A stretch of 64,000 nucleotides of DNA from Centroberyx gerrardi (taxonomy: Eukaryota > Chordata > Actinopteri > Beryciformes > Berycidae). The notes beneath the pieces were generated by a model. The model was not told the origin of the DNA and did not search any database. It saw nothing but the letters and a program-made list of their open reading frames with translations. Each line of letters begins with the position of its first letter. Within the stretch, counting starts at the first letter, position 1. The position numbers were made by a program, and so were the translations under genes. The stretch lies in contig NC_136000.1 of the NCBI RefSeq assembly GCF_048128805.1, forward strand, positions 26,972,359 through 27,036,358. Reading direction: 5' to 3'. Positions 19,197 through 34,000 of the stretch are shown one piece after another.

Positions 19197-22100
19197 TACC
19201 TGTTGGTTCCTCTGTACTGCAGCAAACAGCCAAGATCTGAGTGACAGAGTAAAAACAATCCTCATCAAACTGTGTATAACGTCTAAAAATTGCACATCAA
19301 ATGTCACTGCAAGTAAAGTGATGTGTAAAAATCTAAAAGAATAATTCTGTAACACTGTACATTATTTTTTATAATTCATAACAGTGCAGTGCTGTTGCTT
19401 CCTACAGGATGTTTGCCATCTCCAGATTCTGCAGCAAGAAGAGTCGAGAGTGACTTTGCATTCACCCACTGCTTTCATTACTTGCCTTAAGGCTATGATA
19501 AACAGGCAACACTTGCAGTTGTCCACGATTCAGGATTTTAGTTCTTTTGTCATTATTTTAACAAGAAATGTATGTGTAATTTGGTGGTAAATTTGATTTT
19601 CTAAACAATAAAAAAAACTAGGCAACTGGTGGTCTTTTCTGTGTTAATTTGCAGTTAAAATGCAAGGACTGGCAAACATTGTGATTATTTCCTGGCTGTC
19701 AAGCGCTGGCTGTAAAACGGTTTGTACTAACTGCAGCCCTTGCATTTTAATGCGAAGCGGGGGGGATTTCTGCAGTAAACGTGTGCGAACAAGTCAAAAT
19801 TGGAAGCTCCGGAAATATCCGAGGGCAGTTGTAAATTTTTAGGGGAAAAAATGGTGCTGTGGTAAAAATTGCAAACAGCTGCAAGGTCCATCAGCAGGCC
19901 AACTTAAACTTAAAGAGCCTGCAGAGTACAGTGTGATGCAGGACGGTTTATCTCTTGCTCAGAAATGTACTCTATATTTTGAGCCTGTCTGACAGATTCT
20001 GCATTTGTGTGTCTATTGAAATGGACCCATAAAATAGAATATAAGCATACTGTGATGCTATAAGTGTGATATGGCAGCCTTGTATGCCCACTTGTGAAGG
20101 GCCGACTGTGATATACTCCAGTGGAGGCCAGAGGTCTGTGTGTTTGTGGTAGCACGTTACAGCAGAGTTAGACACATTCATATTAGCCTTGCTTCCCCGG
20201 GGTCTCCTATGAGTCTGGGACACACACACACACACACACACATACATGCACGCACAGACACACACACTGCGCTGGGGGCTATAAATACTCCCGGATGAAG
20301 TCACACTCATAGAATCAAACACACACACACAAACACACACACACCAACATGAGGTCACCACTCTCTAGGCCTCCCAACACAAACATGCCACGCTGAATTC
20401 CCACACCAGACTAAAATAGACACCGTCCATTCCCCCCCACACACCTCCAAAACCCAGACTGAAAATCCTCGCTGCAGTCTCGCCCCTCTCTCTTCTTCAC
20501 CAATGCCGCCGAACACCCAGACTTAAGGCTTTGTCCTCTACGTTTCCCCCTTTCTGCTCTCCTCCCTCGCCATCACCCTCACCCCCAACCCCAAAACGCA
20601 GACATGAAACCTTTCATGTTGCGTTCCCCCGTCCCTTCCCTCCTTGGCACCCTCTTTCCTTGCATCTAAGAATAGGAAACCCCAGTTTTATACCCCCCGC
20701 CACTCCTCTATAAGGTCCTCTTACTGGTTTTTATGGGCTCTACTGCCAGGCACCTATCTCATGATTTCTGCCGCATGTCACCTTTCTTATCTCTATATAG
20801 TTTGCCATCAAATAAAGTAGAAACGGCATAAAAATAATGATTACATTTTCATCCAACAATTGTCCGTTTTGCTACTTTTTTATTGCTGAGTGATATAACA
20901 CAATAGTGATCCACCCTATATCTTGCACATGACCAGTTTAAAAACAAAATCAGGACTTACTGGAGCTGGAGGTGAACGGACATGCCGGGGCAACAGGAGC
21001 CATGGGAGGGGAGGAGGGTAACGGAGGGAGGGAGGAGGGGAGGGGAGGAGGACAGACGGGTGAGAGAGGCCTGGCGGAGGTGAAGAAGAGCTGGACACTG
21101 GGGTGCTGGAGGATGTGGCAGGGCAGCGCTGTCAGACACCTGGAGACAGACAGACAGTGAGTAGGTCAACAGGCTGACAGATAGAGAAGAGCAGAGGGAC
21201 TGGGGAGGCCAGAGACCAACTGTCAACTGGATATAAACACAAATATTTCTCATATCTGTCATCATCAAGTCGCAGCTTTAGGAGTCAGCCTAAACAAGTG
21301 AACCTGAACAAACAGTTGGTTTTTGGCTTTGTTAGCTAGCTAACTAGCCAGCAGGCTAATTTTTGCAAAGTAATGTTAACAGGCAGCTACTAGCCACTAC
21401 TAGCACTAGCTTCCACTAGATATTTTAACTAGTGTGTAAATATGATGCATTTACAACAACACAGTGATGATTAGTCGAGCAGGTTAGCTAACTTTCAAGC
21501 TGACATTAAACACAAAATCAATTGTTTATGAAGCTGAAAATGAGGCAAATAACCCTAATAAACAGGTAAGGTTGTGGGACAAACCTGGGGTCCAGCTCCA
21601 GGGACTGAGGGAGGAACTTCTCCACTCCTTCATCAGGAAATGCTTGTGAAAGCTGAGAGAAAAATGTTAAACAATTAATAAAAAATGAACACTGCAATGC
21701 AAAACCATATGATTAGATTTTATTTGTATAGCATTTTTTTTGGGTACTCAAATACATGGTACATAAGGCAACAAAGCATAGAATCTGAACAATGATGCAT
21801 AAAAATCAATACCACAGCAAAAATACAATACAACAAGGGCTGCAACTAACAATTATTTTGATAATCGATTCTGTGATTATTCTGACAATGAATTGATTAT
21901 TCTGATGATAAATTGGCTTATATATTTCAATTTAATGATATTTTTATTTTACTTTTTATTACAACAAAAGGGCAAAAATTAATTATTTTCATCGTTTAAT
22001 AGTTGTATGCTGTCAACAAAATGAGAGAAAATTGGTAGGTTTCTCAATAAGTATCATCTTTATTGGTAGTTTAAAAGTTATTTTTCCTCAATTATTTTCT

Positions 22101-23521
22101 TACATTTTTTAGACTATGATGTCAGAGGGGCCCTAGCACTGTTTCTGCCTGTTATCTTTGAGATGGGCATGCAGAGCAAACCGGTCCAGAAGATTACAAA
22201 AACATGAAATCAGACATTATCAGACAGACCAGACTGCTTTTCTTTTAAATCAGTCATGGAAAATGAGAACCTGCAGCTCTTTGTTTAGTTTCAAGCAGAA
22301 AAAAGTGTAGAGACGGAGAGATATGCAGCGCTGTGGCTTCAGTCCACTGTTTCACATCAATATAAAACTGACCACCGTCTGAATGTGGCAGATCACAGGT
22401 GCATTTTTTAATTTTCACAAGATGAATTAGCCATAAGAATAAAGCTTTAACTGTTCTATCAGAGTCACTTTGGATTTTTTTTGTTATGATGACCAGGAAA
22501 AAAGGTTTTCTTGCTTTACTATATTCATGATGTTATGGTAACAAGCTGGTAAGCAGCGGCTTCATTACTCACTTCGCTGTTGGCGTTCACTGAACTGTTG
22601 ACACTGTTGATAACGTTGAATAGTTTCAGCCCTAAACCTAGCTAAACAAATTGTCCACATCCGTTGACCACATGTAAACCATAAGCATAGCATTTCATTT
22701 CACTGCTATGCCGATGACACCCTGCTATATCTCCTGTTAAAACTCATCTATCCATACAGCTTTGACACTCTACTGCCACCATGAAATACTCGTAACTCCC
22801 TTTATACCTTTCTTTCTTTTGTTGGTTTTATTTATTTTCATTCCATCTGTTGTGCTTTTTCTTCCGTCTTTATGTGAAGCATGTTGTAAACTGTTTTTAG
22901 ATAAGAGCTATATACATGACGTTTCTTCTTCTTATCATTATTATCCTGGGACAATATGTTTCTGGGGTGGTCCTGACCTGGGACAGCAGCTCCATCACCT
23001 CCTGCTGATTTCGGACAACAGACGACACACAACCATCCGACCAGTTGGCCTGGAGGAGTAGAAGGAGAGAGGGAGGATGGAGGGAGTGGGCAGGGGGTGG
23101 AGATAAAAAGAGCACAGAGGACAAGGGGGCTCATAAATATTCAAACTGACAAAACTGAAAAAAACAAACCCATCAACAAGTGATAACACAAACCAGACAA
23201 CACATACACACACACACAAACCATATCACCAGATAACCTGGAATAAAACAGGAGGAAGAGAAGGACAGGGAGAGTGGGAAGTGGGGGGAGGCGAGGGAGA
23301 GGAGGAGTGGGTGGAGGAGGAAGAGGAAAAGGAGGACAGAGGATTAGGGGGAGGGCAGGGAGAAGGAGGAGGTGATGGAGGAGAGGAAGAGTTAAAACAG
23401 GTGGAAGAAAAGAGGGTAAGGGAAGAGAGGAAGAGAGGAATAGTGTAAATCTGGGGAGTGAAGAAAGGAGGCGACAAGTGACAAGAGGGTGAAACATGAG
23501 TAGTGTGTCTGTGCGTCTGCA

Positions 23522-23567
<46 letters not shown>

Positions 23568-26148
23568 TACACGGTACTCACCTCGAGCACATATTCGCCG
23601 CCGTCGTCAGACTTGTGTGTAACTCGTCTCAGCACCACCCTCTCAATCACCACTGAAAGACGGGTAGATTGTTTCACAAATGATTAACTGCACTCAACAT
23701 GTTTACACACTCCTACAAAGCTTGGCCCGGTGTACTAAAACTTCTTTGTATTTCAGGCAACGGCTGTAAAAGATCAATCAATCGGTGATGATTAGTTGAA
23801 ATGGCCCGGAGGAATGTAAACTCACCTCACTCTCAAAAGTAATAAATCATGTGAAGCTAAACCACAAGCTACAGGTGTAGCTGTTGCGTTGAGACGTCAT
23901 GTGCCGCTGGAACTATCTACCGATCTACTGCACTGTAAAGCGACACTGTACTATATTGACATCCATAGGGTTTCTCTTTTCTCTTGACCCCCATCCACAG
24001 GAAGATCAGGGTCAGTTACAGAGCAGCAGCCCTGGAGCTGGTAGGGTTTCACCCGCTGACACAGGTTTTGAACCTGGGTGCTCTGGTGGAAGGACGGATG
24101 CTGATCAAAGACTCAATGATTACTTCAACAGGTGCTGAGATTTCTGGCTTCCAAAACTCACTTTCTGGCCCGTACTCCCCACTATCCTATCTATTTTCAA
24201 CTGCTCAACGGCGGTTTCCGGTGTTCCGGCATCGCAAGACATTTCGTTCTCAAGCCCCACAAACCCACTTGACGATTTGAGAATGGCTCAATACATATCC
24301 TAAAGATAGGACATTCCCTTAAAATCTGACTTCAGCTTTCCCACAGGTACGTTAAATTGCTATTTCTGCATCCCTTTTATTGCGCTGCTATTTCAGTGCT
24401 ACTCTGTTTTGACCTCCTCTACCTGCATCTCCACCTACCCACACAGCCAGCAAAGACACTACTCTCTTTGAGAGCCATACCGCTCCAAACTGCTAGAGCT
24501 GCTTCTCTCTCCTCGGTCCTCACACATCTGTCCGCTGCCTCCAGCACAGTGAACCATTAGATATTCCTTGCTCCCTTGCTGACCCGGAGATTTCTGGGTC
24601 TGTAGAGACGCCGGCGGTCCACCTCCTACCTGACTGACCGTTCTGTCAGTTTACTGGGCCCATACCTCTGCAACATCCCAATCCTGCAGATTTGCACTCT
24701 GCAACATCCACTAAATGAGGCCTTTGCGCTCCACAGACTCTGCCCAGCTCCTTGTCCAAGCTCCAGTCATTTCCCATCTGGACTACAGCGACTCTGTCCT
24801 GGCCGCGCTGCCAAAGCACTCCCAACAGCCGCTATAACTCACCCGGAATGCTGCCGCCCACCTTGCCTTCAACCTTCCCAAATTCTCCCATGTAATCCCC
24901 CCACCTGTACCCCATCCACCGGCTGCCTGTAGCTATTTGTATCAACTTTAAAACCCTGGTGCTGGCATTCAAGGCTACTAAGGGAGTTGCATCCCCAAAC
25001 CTCCGGGCCGTGCTCCAGCTCTAAGCCTTGGCACTGATTCTTCTCTCTCCTGGTTCCGCAACAGTGGAAGTCAGGACAGCAGTTATCTTCCCATCTTCAC
25101 TTAACATCCCTCTCACCGTTTCTTTCTTTTCTCCCTTAAATAACATCCCCCTCTTCCACATCTTGCTTCTCTATTTGCACTGAAAAAATGCACCTGCCTT
25201 ATTTATTAAAAATGTACCTTTTCTCCACCAGAAAACATTGTGACACTGAACAGACATTGATTTGATGGCCTGCACCAATGTTGAAAACCTGTGTAAATAT
25301 TGCGCCAAACTGAAAGTTGAGACAACGCCCTGCATTGTTTTGTAAAATCGAGACCTAAATATCTTTCTGATATCAGTTCAAAACTGGTTTCCAAAGCTAA
25401 TTTAATATGAATTATTACTGTGCCCAAATATCATATTGTGAAAATTTTGTTCTCATTTGGGTTGATGTTGAACTTGGCCACCTTCTGTGAAATGCTTGCC
25501 AGGCCCTTATTTTTTATACCTACCACTTTTTTATCACACCCATATGCACGCATATCTGCCTCTCACATGTGTGCATACTGCATGTGTGTGCATTCACATG
25601 CGTGCACACACGTTCGAATGCTTGTGTGTGTGTGTATTTTTGTGTCTCAGTGCTTGCCTCAGCCACAGAGGCATGTTGGGGCTGCTCCACTGCTATTAAA
25701 TCCATGTGATTAGATAGAAGGTGAGAGTGAGGTGAGCTTAAATGGTGGGAATGCTCAGTAGATGGGTGTGTGTGTGTGTGTGTATGTGTGTGGGTGTGTG
25801 TGCGCACTAGACCTCCAGGTATCGATTTAGATGCATTAGACTCCAAACTCTCTATTTGAAACCACATCAGGCATGCAGGGACAAGCAGGAGGGGAGGAAA
25901 AAGAAAGGAACGAAGGAGCAGACAAATAAAGAGGGGGGGATAAAGGACTGAAAACACAGAGTGCACAGAGTGAGTGAGGATTAAGCAAAAAGAGAGAGAG
26001 CGAGAGAGAAACATAGATTGAGAAAGAGAGAAAGAGAGCAAGGTCTAGCTTTATGAGAGGATTAGGGGCACAGTTCAGCTTGATCCTTGTTACATTTTCA
26101 ACATTTGGACAGGACTATCTGTCACAGATTTCTCTCTATCTCTTTCTG

Positions 26149-26187
<39 letters not shown>

Positions 26188-26284
26188 TACACACATACAT
26201 CCCTCACCACCTTGCCTTGTGCCCGTTGGGCAGCAGCTGTGGAGGGCTCTAAATGCCTTCTGCCATTCACACTAATCTACCCTG

Positions 26285-26319
<35 letters not shown>

Positions 26320-26720
26320 GGCAGAAATGCATACACACATGCACACAAGCTCCACCTCCCCTACAAACACACACACTTTAGTAAGTCCGGCGGTGTGTGT
26401 GAGCGCGACATAATGATGACACGATCAAAAAAAGAAGGTGGTGTTATAGCTTTGCTTCACAGTCATTATCTCCTATAGAGACAACATGATGATAAATCTC
26501 TCTGTATCTTTCTCTATCTACAGTTTTGAGTGTGTTTGCTAGAAAGCACACTGGAAACCAGCACATGTATTTGAGGTGTGGCTGATTCTGCCTGGCTTGA
26601 GTTAGCAAAAACTGTAAACACACGCAGGTTCTTCGGGAAAAAAGCGGGGCACGGCATATAAACATGTGTCTGTGTGTGTGCTTCTCTTTGTTTTCTGCAT
26701 TTCTTCATTCTGAATTCGAC

Positions 26721-26776
<56 letters not shown>

Positions 26777-27378
26777 TGTGTAGTCTGTGTAGTGTGTTTT
26801 ACGCTGCTGACAGCTATGCGGTGTGACCATGAGGTAGTGAGATAGTTCAGTATTGTGTTACAGACAGAGGCAGGAGGCCAAGACAATAACAGACTGACAG
26901 ACTGGCCTGCACCTTAAATCACATGCACCCTGAAGCACCGGTCGGCAACCTGGCGATCGCGATCAACTGACTGAACTAGGAAGAATTCATGGTCAATTGC
27001 ACTGCCTGATCAAATGAAAGGACTCTATATAATAAACAGGGGAAACGCTGTTGGTTGATTTGTTGTAGGCTGTCTGAGTGTTTTCTATGAGAAAAGGGAG
27101 ACGAATGCACACATTGTTTTCATATCATTTCACATAGCAATATAGAAATGTATCGCTATGGGTTCAGCAGGTCAGAGTGGGCTTTTATTAAATTTACTTG
27201 AGGAAAATCTTGAGAGAGATTTCACCTAAGGTTTTACTACAATAGAGAATATGGTTCAAAAGGTTTGGTGATCACTGGCCCAAAGAATCAGCCTAAACCT
27301 GAAACCAAATGCATCCTTAAGTAACGTACTGCACCTTTCAGCTATGTCACATTTACTACTAGTCTTTTACACTCTTTT

Positions 27379-27436
<58 letters not shown>

Positions 27437-30400
27437 GCCTTAGGGCAGCATTCTTCGAGCTTAGTTGTAATGTTCAGATGTGCCAGCATGCCACATCTTG
27501 TTCAACTGGGCCTGACTGGGTGTCTAGCATAACACACACACACACATCATGCACGCACGCACACACATACACACACTTCATGCCCATATGCACAGATGGA
27601 AGGTTTGGATGGGGAGGGGGAAAGACACAGGCAAACACTGGGCCAGATAGAGAGAGACTGAGACAGAAAGAACACAGCACAAAGTAACAGAATACAACAG
27701 CACTGTACATATTTCCATTATAGAAGTGCCTTCAAACACTGTATCTATCCTATGTGAGTATTGCAGGATCAGGGGGCAGAGCAACAGTGCCCAACCAAAA
27801 CTGTGACAAGCACATAAAAAGCAGGACTTCATCTGTACGGTCCGACGGCTCACCTTTTCCCGCTTTCCCCTGGTTGTTCTTGGTTGGCGCTGGTGCGTCC
27901 TGGCCTTGCCCAGAGGGGAGGGGCGGAGGCGGATGAGGAGGGAGGTCTGGGTGAGGAGGGGTGAGCTCCTGGCTGACCCCTGACGCCGGGTCCCCTCGCC
28001 CCGCCGTGACCCCTGACCCCGGCCCTGAACCCGCGCCGGCCTCCCTGGCCTGGCTCTGGGGGTGAGAGATCATGCAGACAGGGGTTAAAGCCACAGTCCA
28101 AAGGTTAGGGATAACTACATACATCATTTACTCCTCCGCTTAAAATAGCTGTTTGCTTGCTGGAATAGGCGTGGAATACGCTCAATAGGTCAAGCAGGGG
28201 AGACAGTGAACTCAAGATGGCATTTTGCTGCTGTTTTGTTTGATCGTGGGTTAACATGCAGGCCAATTCAGACCCAGAAATAACCGCTGGCAGTCCACTT
28301 CTCGCGTCGTATTTCATTTTTAATGTGAAATTCTTGTTTGCCTGTAGATGAGTCAACTGCAGAAAGGATTAACTGTAGTTCACTGTCGCAATGCTTGCCA
28401 AAACTGGGACATACTGTACATGAGCAAATCAAGCACAGCATTTCTCAACTGCGTTGCTAACCAACCGCCAGGCTATTTTGTCACCCAACATTTGGGTTGA
28501 GTTGAGCTGACTCGATGGCTGTTTCATGAGCAAATAGTGAATAATTCTTCTGCTCTGCTGCTCTGGTGATGATCAGCTGAGATTGGTGTTTCCACATCCC
28601 CTCCCACACCCACAATCTTGCCCTCATCAAAACCAGTTGTCCCATGTGGGCGCAAAAACTGCCAAACGCTAACTAACACAGATGCAAGACGACGCTCATC
28701 AACCCATGAACACTACACTGTAGTTCTGTGACTGGTTGAAGAAACTCAAACACTCCCAACGTCGGCTTCAGTCAGAGTCTCTCCGGCGCTGGCACACTGC
28801 TAAAACAAAGTGAGGAGAAAGATCTGGCAGTGCCGGACTAACCAATATTTAACCAGGCGAGTTGACTGAGAACGCATTCTTATTTATAGCAATGCCCTAG
28901 GGGAGTAGCTGCAGAAAGAAAGGTTTTACATAATGCTGCCCAGTGCAACCGCAGTCTTCTGCTGCTGGCCAATCAGCCTCTCCACAGGAAAGCTGGGGGT
29001 GAAGTGCCTTGCTCAAGGGTCATTCAGATCCGCCACACACAGATTGTCCCACCCCTTCCAGGAATTTGAACTGGCAACCTTGGCCTTCCCTCACCATTAG
29101 ACTTTGGCTGCCTTAAAGTCTTAACGGTGTTCAGTGTATTTCAGGAGTTATTTTGTGATGAAATGTTGCAATTAACTTTGTCTACTTCTACTTCAGGTCG
29201 TGATTTCCAACGTTTCCCAGAATGCTTTTCAACAACCCCCAGAGAATGGGTGTGTGAACTTGTTGCTTTCAATCAAAGGTGGATAGGAATACACAGGAAT
29301 AAGAAAAAACACCAAGAGTTTGTATATTTACAACAGATTTTTATCATCAAGTGTGATGCTCTGGAGTTTGGGATCATGCATGTTTTACTGTAAGCAGAAC
29401 ATTAACATGGCAATAGTGCACTATAAATTATCAGCCTCTAAAACAAAGACCACAGTTTGCAAACACAAGTCTAACCCTAATCTCCAAGACCAACAAGATT
29501 AAGAAATATTACACAAGCCCTGGGCCCCCACTGTAAACAATTTGTCACACTAATACACTGTGTATGTAGTTTATTGCACATTATTCATGACATGTAAACA
29601 TATCAGGAAATTCCGAGGGAGAAAATGTCACTTTCGGGTTGAGCTACATAAATCTGTTCGTCATGGAAATTCAGAGGCATTAAGCCTGTAACATCAGTCT
29701 TTCTTCTCATTTATATAAAGGGGATTTTACATGAGGGAGGATGTATATTAACACATTTACTAATTTACTGTATCTCAACATGGAGTGTAGTGTATGCACT
29801 GTATAATGTATGGAATCTACTGAATGGTAAAGCAAATATTATAAACTAGTACTTACTGCAATACAATGCAATTGATTGTGAACATGCCACTGTCCTTTTA
29901 TCTGTCCTAAATAAAAAAAAATGACAACTAACTGTGTATTGCTGTATGCTGTATGGTTCCAACTAGCCCAGAGGGAAAACCCAGCATGTGCAATCACACA
30001 CACACACACACACACACACACGCAGAGTGAGGCAGTAGATCTGAAACCAATTAAGTGTGCTACTGCCACATCCGCATGTTACTCGGCCAGACCCGCCAAC
30101 TCCTCCTCTCAGTACACTATAAGATAGGCAAAGGAGACACTGACTCAGGACTGGTTACATAAAGTCATAACAGGACTCTGGGATGAGATCAACACAAAAC
30201 AGTGGGGAATATTGAGGGGAAAAACAGCAGAAAAACAAGTCCTGTAGAAATTAAACATCAACATCGGAACAATCCCATCCCTGAATATTGGTAGTGGCAT
30301 TAGTACAGTAAATAGCTTAGTATAGTATAAAACATAGTCTGTATGCTGTGCTATTAATCCACCAACTCCTCCTCCCTTTCCTATAAAAGTCAGCTAAACT

Positions 30401-30986
30401 CTGCTGCTCTCTGTGATAATTCTGACGCTGGCATTGTTTTTTATGGATACATAAAGCAGTAATATAATAGGGTGATTATGCCGGTCTGTGCAAGCCCAAC
30501 AGATGTAGCCATTGTATGTAGTAAAGTAGTACTTTTTTTTTTTTTTTTTTTTAACCGCTGCACTTCTGTTGCTTCACCCCTTCGGAGAAAATCAAATTCA
30601 ACTGTTTTTTCCTCTGGAGTGATTCGGCATCCAGCTGCTTTGGGTTAAAATAAAGCTTATTCAGGTTGACTTTACGACGTTAGAGGAAGAACGGGCTGCA
30701 GTGCAAAGCCTAATAGAGGAGAGATGCATGATGTGGGACTTCTGTGATGGCTGCTAATGCACGAACTCCCCTCTGTTCCTTTTCCTCCTGCTCTGTAGCA
30801 CTCTGGCTGGCTAGAGCCTGCTGCAGTACAGATACACACTGCGTTATAGCTATTGTGTCAAACAGATCTACTATGTGTGACAGCAGGCCCGGCTAAAAAG
30901 CTGCTGTACTGTAGATACTGTATGTGACTCCTCTGGTTTACAATGAAACCCTGTCCTTTAGAGTGCCCAGGGAAGGAGAGAGAGCC

Positions 30987-31020
<34 letters not shown>

Positions 31021-34000
31021 CATTTATAACTTCCTGGGGATTCACTGGAGACACACACACAGACATACACACACACACACACACACACACCACAGAGGGT
31101 TGATTTCAGCATAGAGAAATGTGCTGACCTGCACTAAGCAGGAGCCAAGAGCAACAAAACACTAAATACAAACGCTCCTCTCTGAGCTGGGTACTTTCCC
31201 TTCACTGCTCACACATGTTTAAACAGCGTGCCTGCCCACTCCTGTGTGAGCCTATATGACTGTGTGTGTGTGTGTGTGTGTATGTGTGAGAGAGAGAGAG
31301 AAGAGAGAGCGAGAGAGAGAGAGACAGAGTAAAAGAGAGGGGGGTTAGGGGGTGAAGCAAAAGACAAGCAGGATGAAAGTTAGAGTGGAAGAGAAATATC
31401 CTACCTTGTTTTCTTTATTTGCCTCTTTATTCTCTCTCTCTCTCTCTTTCTCTTTCTCTCCCTCTCTCTCTCTAGCTCTCACCTATAGATGAACTGTATA
31501 TGTCTATAATTCAATCTTTCCCACACCTCTCTCTCTCTCTCTCTCTATCTCTAACCCTACATATTTCTATTAGTCATAATCCATGTCTTACTAACCCCCC
31601 TCCAATTCCTCTACTATGACTATCCCAGATGTTACTGTAACAGAAGGTTAATGAACAACTCAGTTCCCTGCAGCGGTGGGAAAGCCCCTCCACCCCCCCA
31701 CCCCCCCACCCCTCCACTATGAACTCCACCTTTTATTACAACAGATTCAGGCAGAGGAAAACATTCGGTGGTAAAACATAAACACCACAGTCTGTCTCTC
31801 CCTGTTCTCTATTGTCATCGATTTTTTAGTATTTCACAGTTGCACCGCTGTTCCTGTTGTTAGAGAATGGTATTTCTTTTACAAGAAAGGTACATTGCTG
31901 CTAGTTTCGGAACATTTATCGAAGCAATATCGAGAGGGCTCGAATCCCAGGACCGGCTGTGAAAATGCGGGTGGGGAAAATGAATGAGTAACACTCCCCC
32001 CCTCCATCAACAACTACAGTCGAGGAGCCCTTGAGCAAGGCATTTAACCCCTAACTGCTGCAGTAGAGCTGCTCAGTGTCCACCAGTAGAAGACTGTGGT
32101 TGTACTGGGCAGATTCCAGGTTTGAATGTGTTGGGCGTTGCTGGAAAAGAGCAAGCATACTCACTAGATTTTCCCTAGATAAATAAAATGGTTCAAATAA
32201 AAAAAAAGAGTTGCAAAACAGGAAACTGTCAAGTTATGAGTATCAGAAACTAACACCATGTGTCATTGCTTTGTTTATATCCCCACCTTTCATACATACA
32301 CATTTACGCATTTGCCAACTTGTACACACACAAATACAGCTCAGAGTGTATGAGGCTGAACTGAACTGAGCTGCTCTACGCCGCCTCCTACACATCTACC
32401 TAGAAGCAGGGGATCTGTTGGGAAGCACTATTTGTTTTTGCAGTGCAAAAACACCGCAGCATGACCGCTTGGCACCAAACATGGAGACAAAAGTTTAAAA
32501 AATGATCTCATGGATTACCACTTTAAGAATGATAGTGGCAAAAAATCTGCACTGAAATGAAAACAGAGTGGGTGTATTCTCCTGGGGTGCCTCCATGGGA
32601 CTTTTAGAAATTCAGAATCAGCACTATTTTTGCAAAACATCCAAGGAGCGAGACGTGCAGTTGCTGAAGCCTCTTCTGACTGCGCCTCAGTCTTGACTTT
32701 CACACCGCACACAACTGTGCCAGAGATGGGCGATTACAGACATCAGTCAAACAGAGTTCAACACATTCAGACTGAGTGAGAAAGAACTAGCTCTACATCC
32801 TGAGGATCAGTGTTACTAGGGCATTGATCAAAACTTCCTTGCACTATAATCATCTGCCCTCTCACCTCTATCTGTACCTGTCACCAATAGCCTATGCCTT
32901 TTTTGCCACCCCCAGGGCTTTCAGGTGACATAACACACCCTCTGGCATTTCTAAATGTATAACTTGGCCCAGTGCTGTATATTTAGACATTATTTGTACA
33001 ATCAATTCTCCAACAGACCTCCATTATGGCACCGAATGTAGCTAGGAGGTTTGTTACGCAACTGCAAACCTCAAACCAATTTACCTTCAATAGGGGATTC
33101 ACAATGAATTATGAATACTGCAAAATCACCAGAGGGGAAGTGAGACATCAAGTCATTTGCATTTACTTAGACTCCATGTACCTGTTTACATGGCTCCCAA
33201 GAACTTAGCGATAGTGGATGTAACGGTGAAACAATGGGACTGACCGAAACTGGTCAATCAACACTTTCTCACTCTAATTCCTTTTCTTAAATAAACCCCT
33301 TCTACCTCTATGCTGTACTTTTATTTCTCTAGAAATTGAAGCTTATTCTACTGTTGCACTCACTGTGGATAAGAGCATCAGCTTAACACCTAAAATGTAA
33401 ACTATAAAAGAACTCAATTTTGCATCGACACGCAAGCACAAGTAAACTGAGTCTATCGCTCCGTACCTTGTGCCAGCATGAGCAGTGTGTGTGGCAGGGT
33501 TGGCAGGCCGACAGGGGCAGGTAGGCAGCGTTGGCGTCAGGTAGGCTGCAGGCGGCGGGGGACAGCGAGGCCAGAGGTAGGGACACGGTCTGGTGGTGAT
33601 GGTGATGATGATGCTGAGCGTAACAGACGGCGGTGCGATCCCCGCCAGGCCCCGCTCCCTGAGCCTCTCCTCCTCCTCCTCCTCCTCCTCCACCTCCGCT
33701 GCTCACCTGGAGCAGCCAACATGTTCAGTGAGAGGCTGGAAGAAGCTGCGAATGTAACTACTGTGCATGGAGACAGTGTTATTTGGAAGCTATATCTAAA
33801 AAATGGTCACATCAGGGGGGCGTTCAGAATCAATGCTCCCATTATCACACTGACCAAATAATAATAACTAATCAGTCAGTCATTGCTCCACTTTGGTCCC
33901 CATACATTTTGTGGATATAAGCAGGTTTGGAAGTTTTGGTGGCAATATTTCGGCTCAACAACTATGCTGGGAGAGTCCTGAATGTGATGCTGAACCTCTC

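Noticed and set aside
18669..19244. 179-191-codon open frames on plus over zcchc14 exons 8-9
   Set aside because: Made of GLGLGL and ERERER runs from hexamer and GA repeats, antisense to the SAM-containing exon.
31934..31952. tRNA gene suggested by a B-box
   Set aside because: Only SINE-type box text; no cloverleaf or acceptor stem can be formed.
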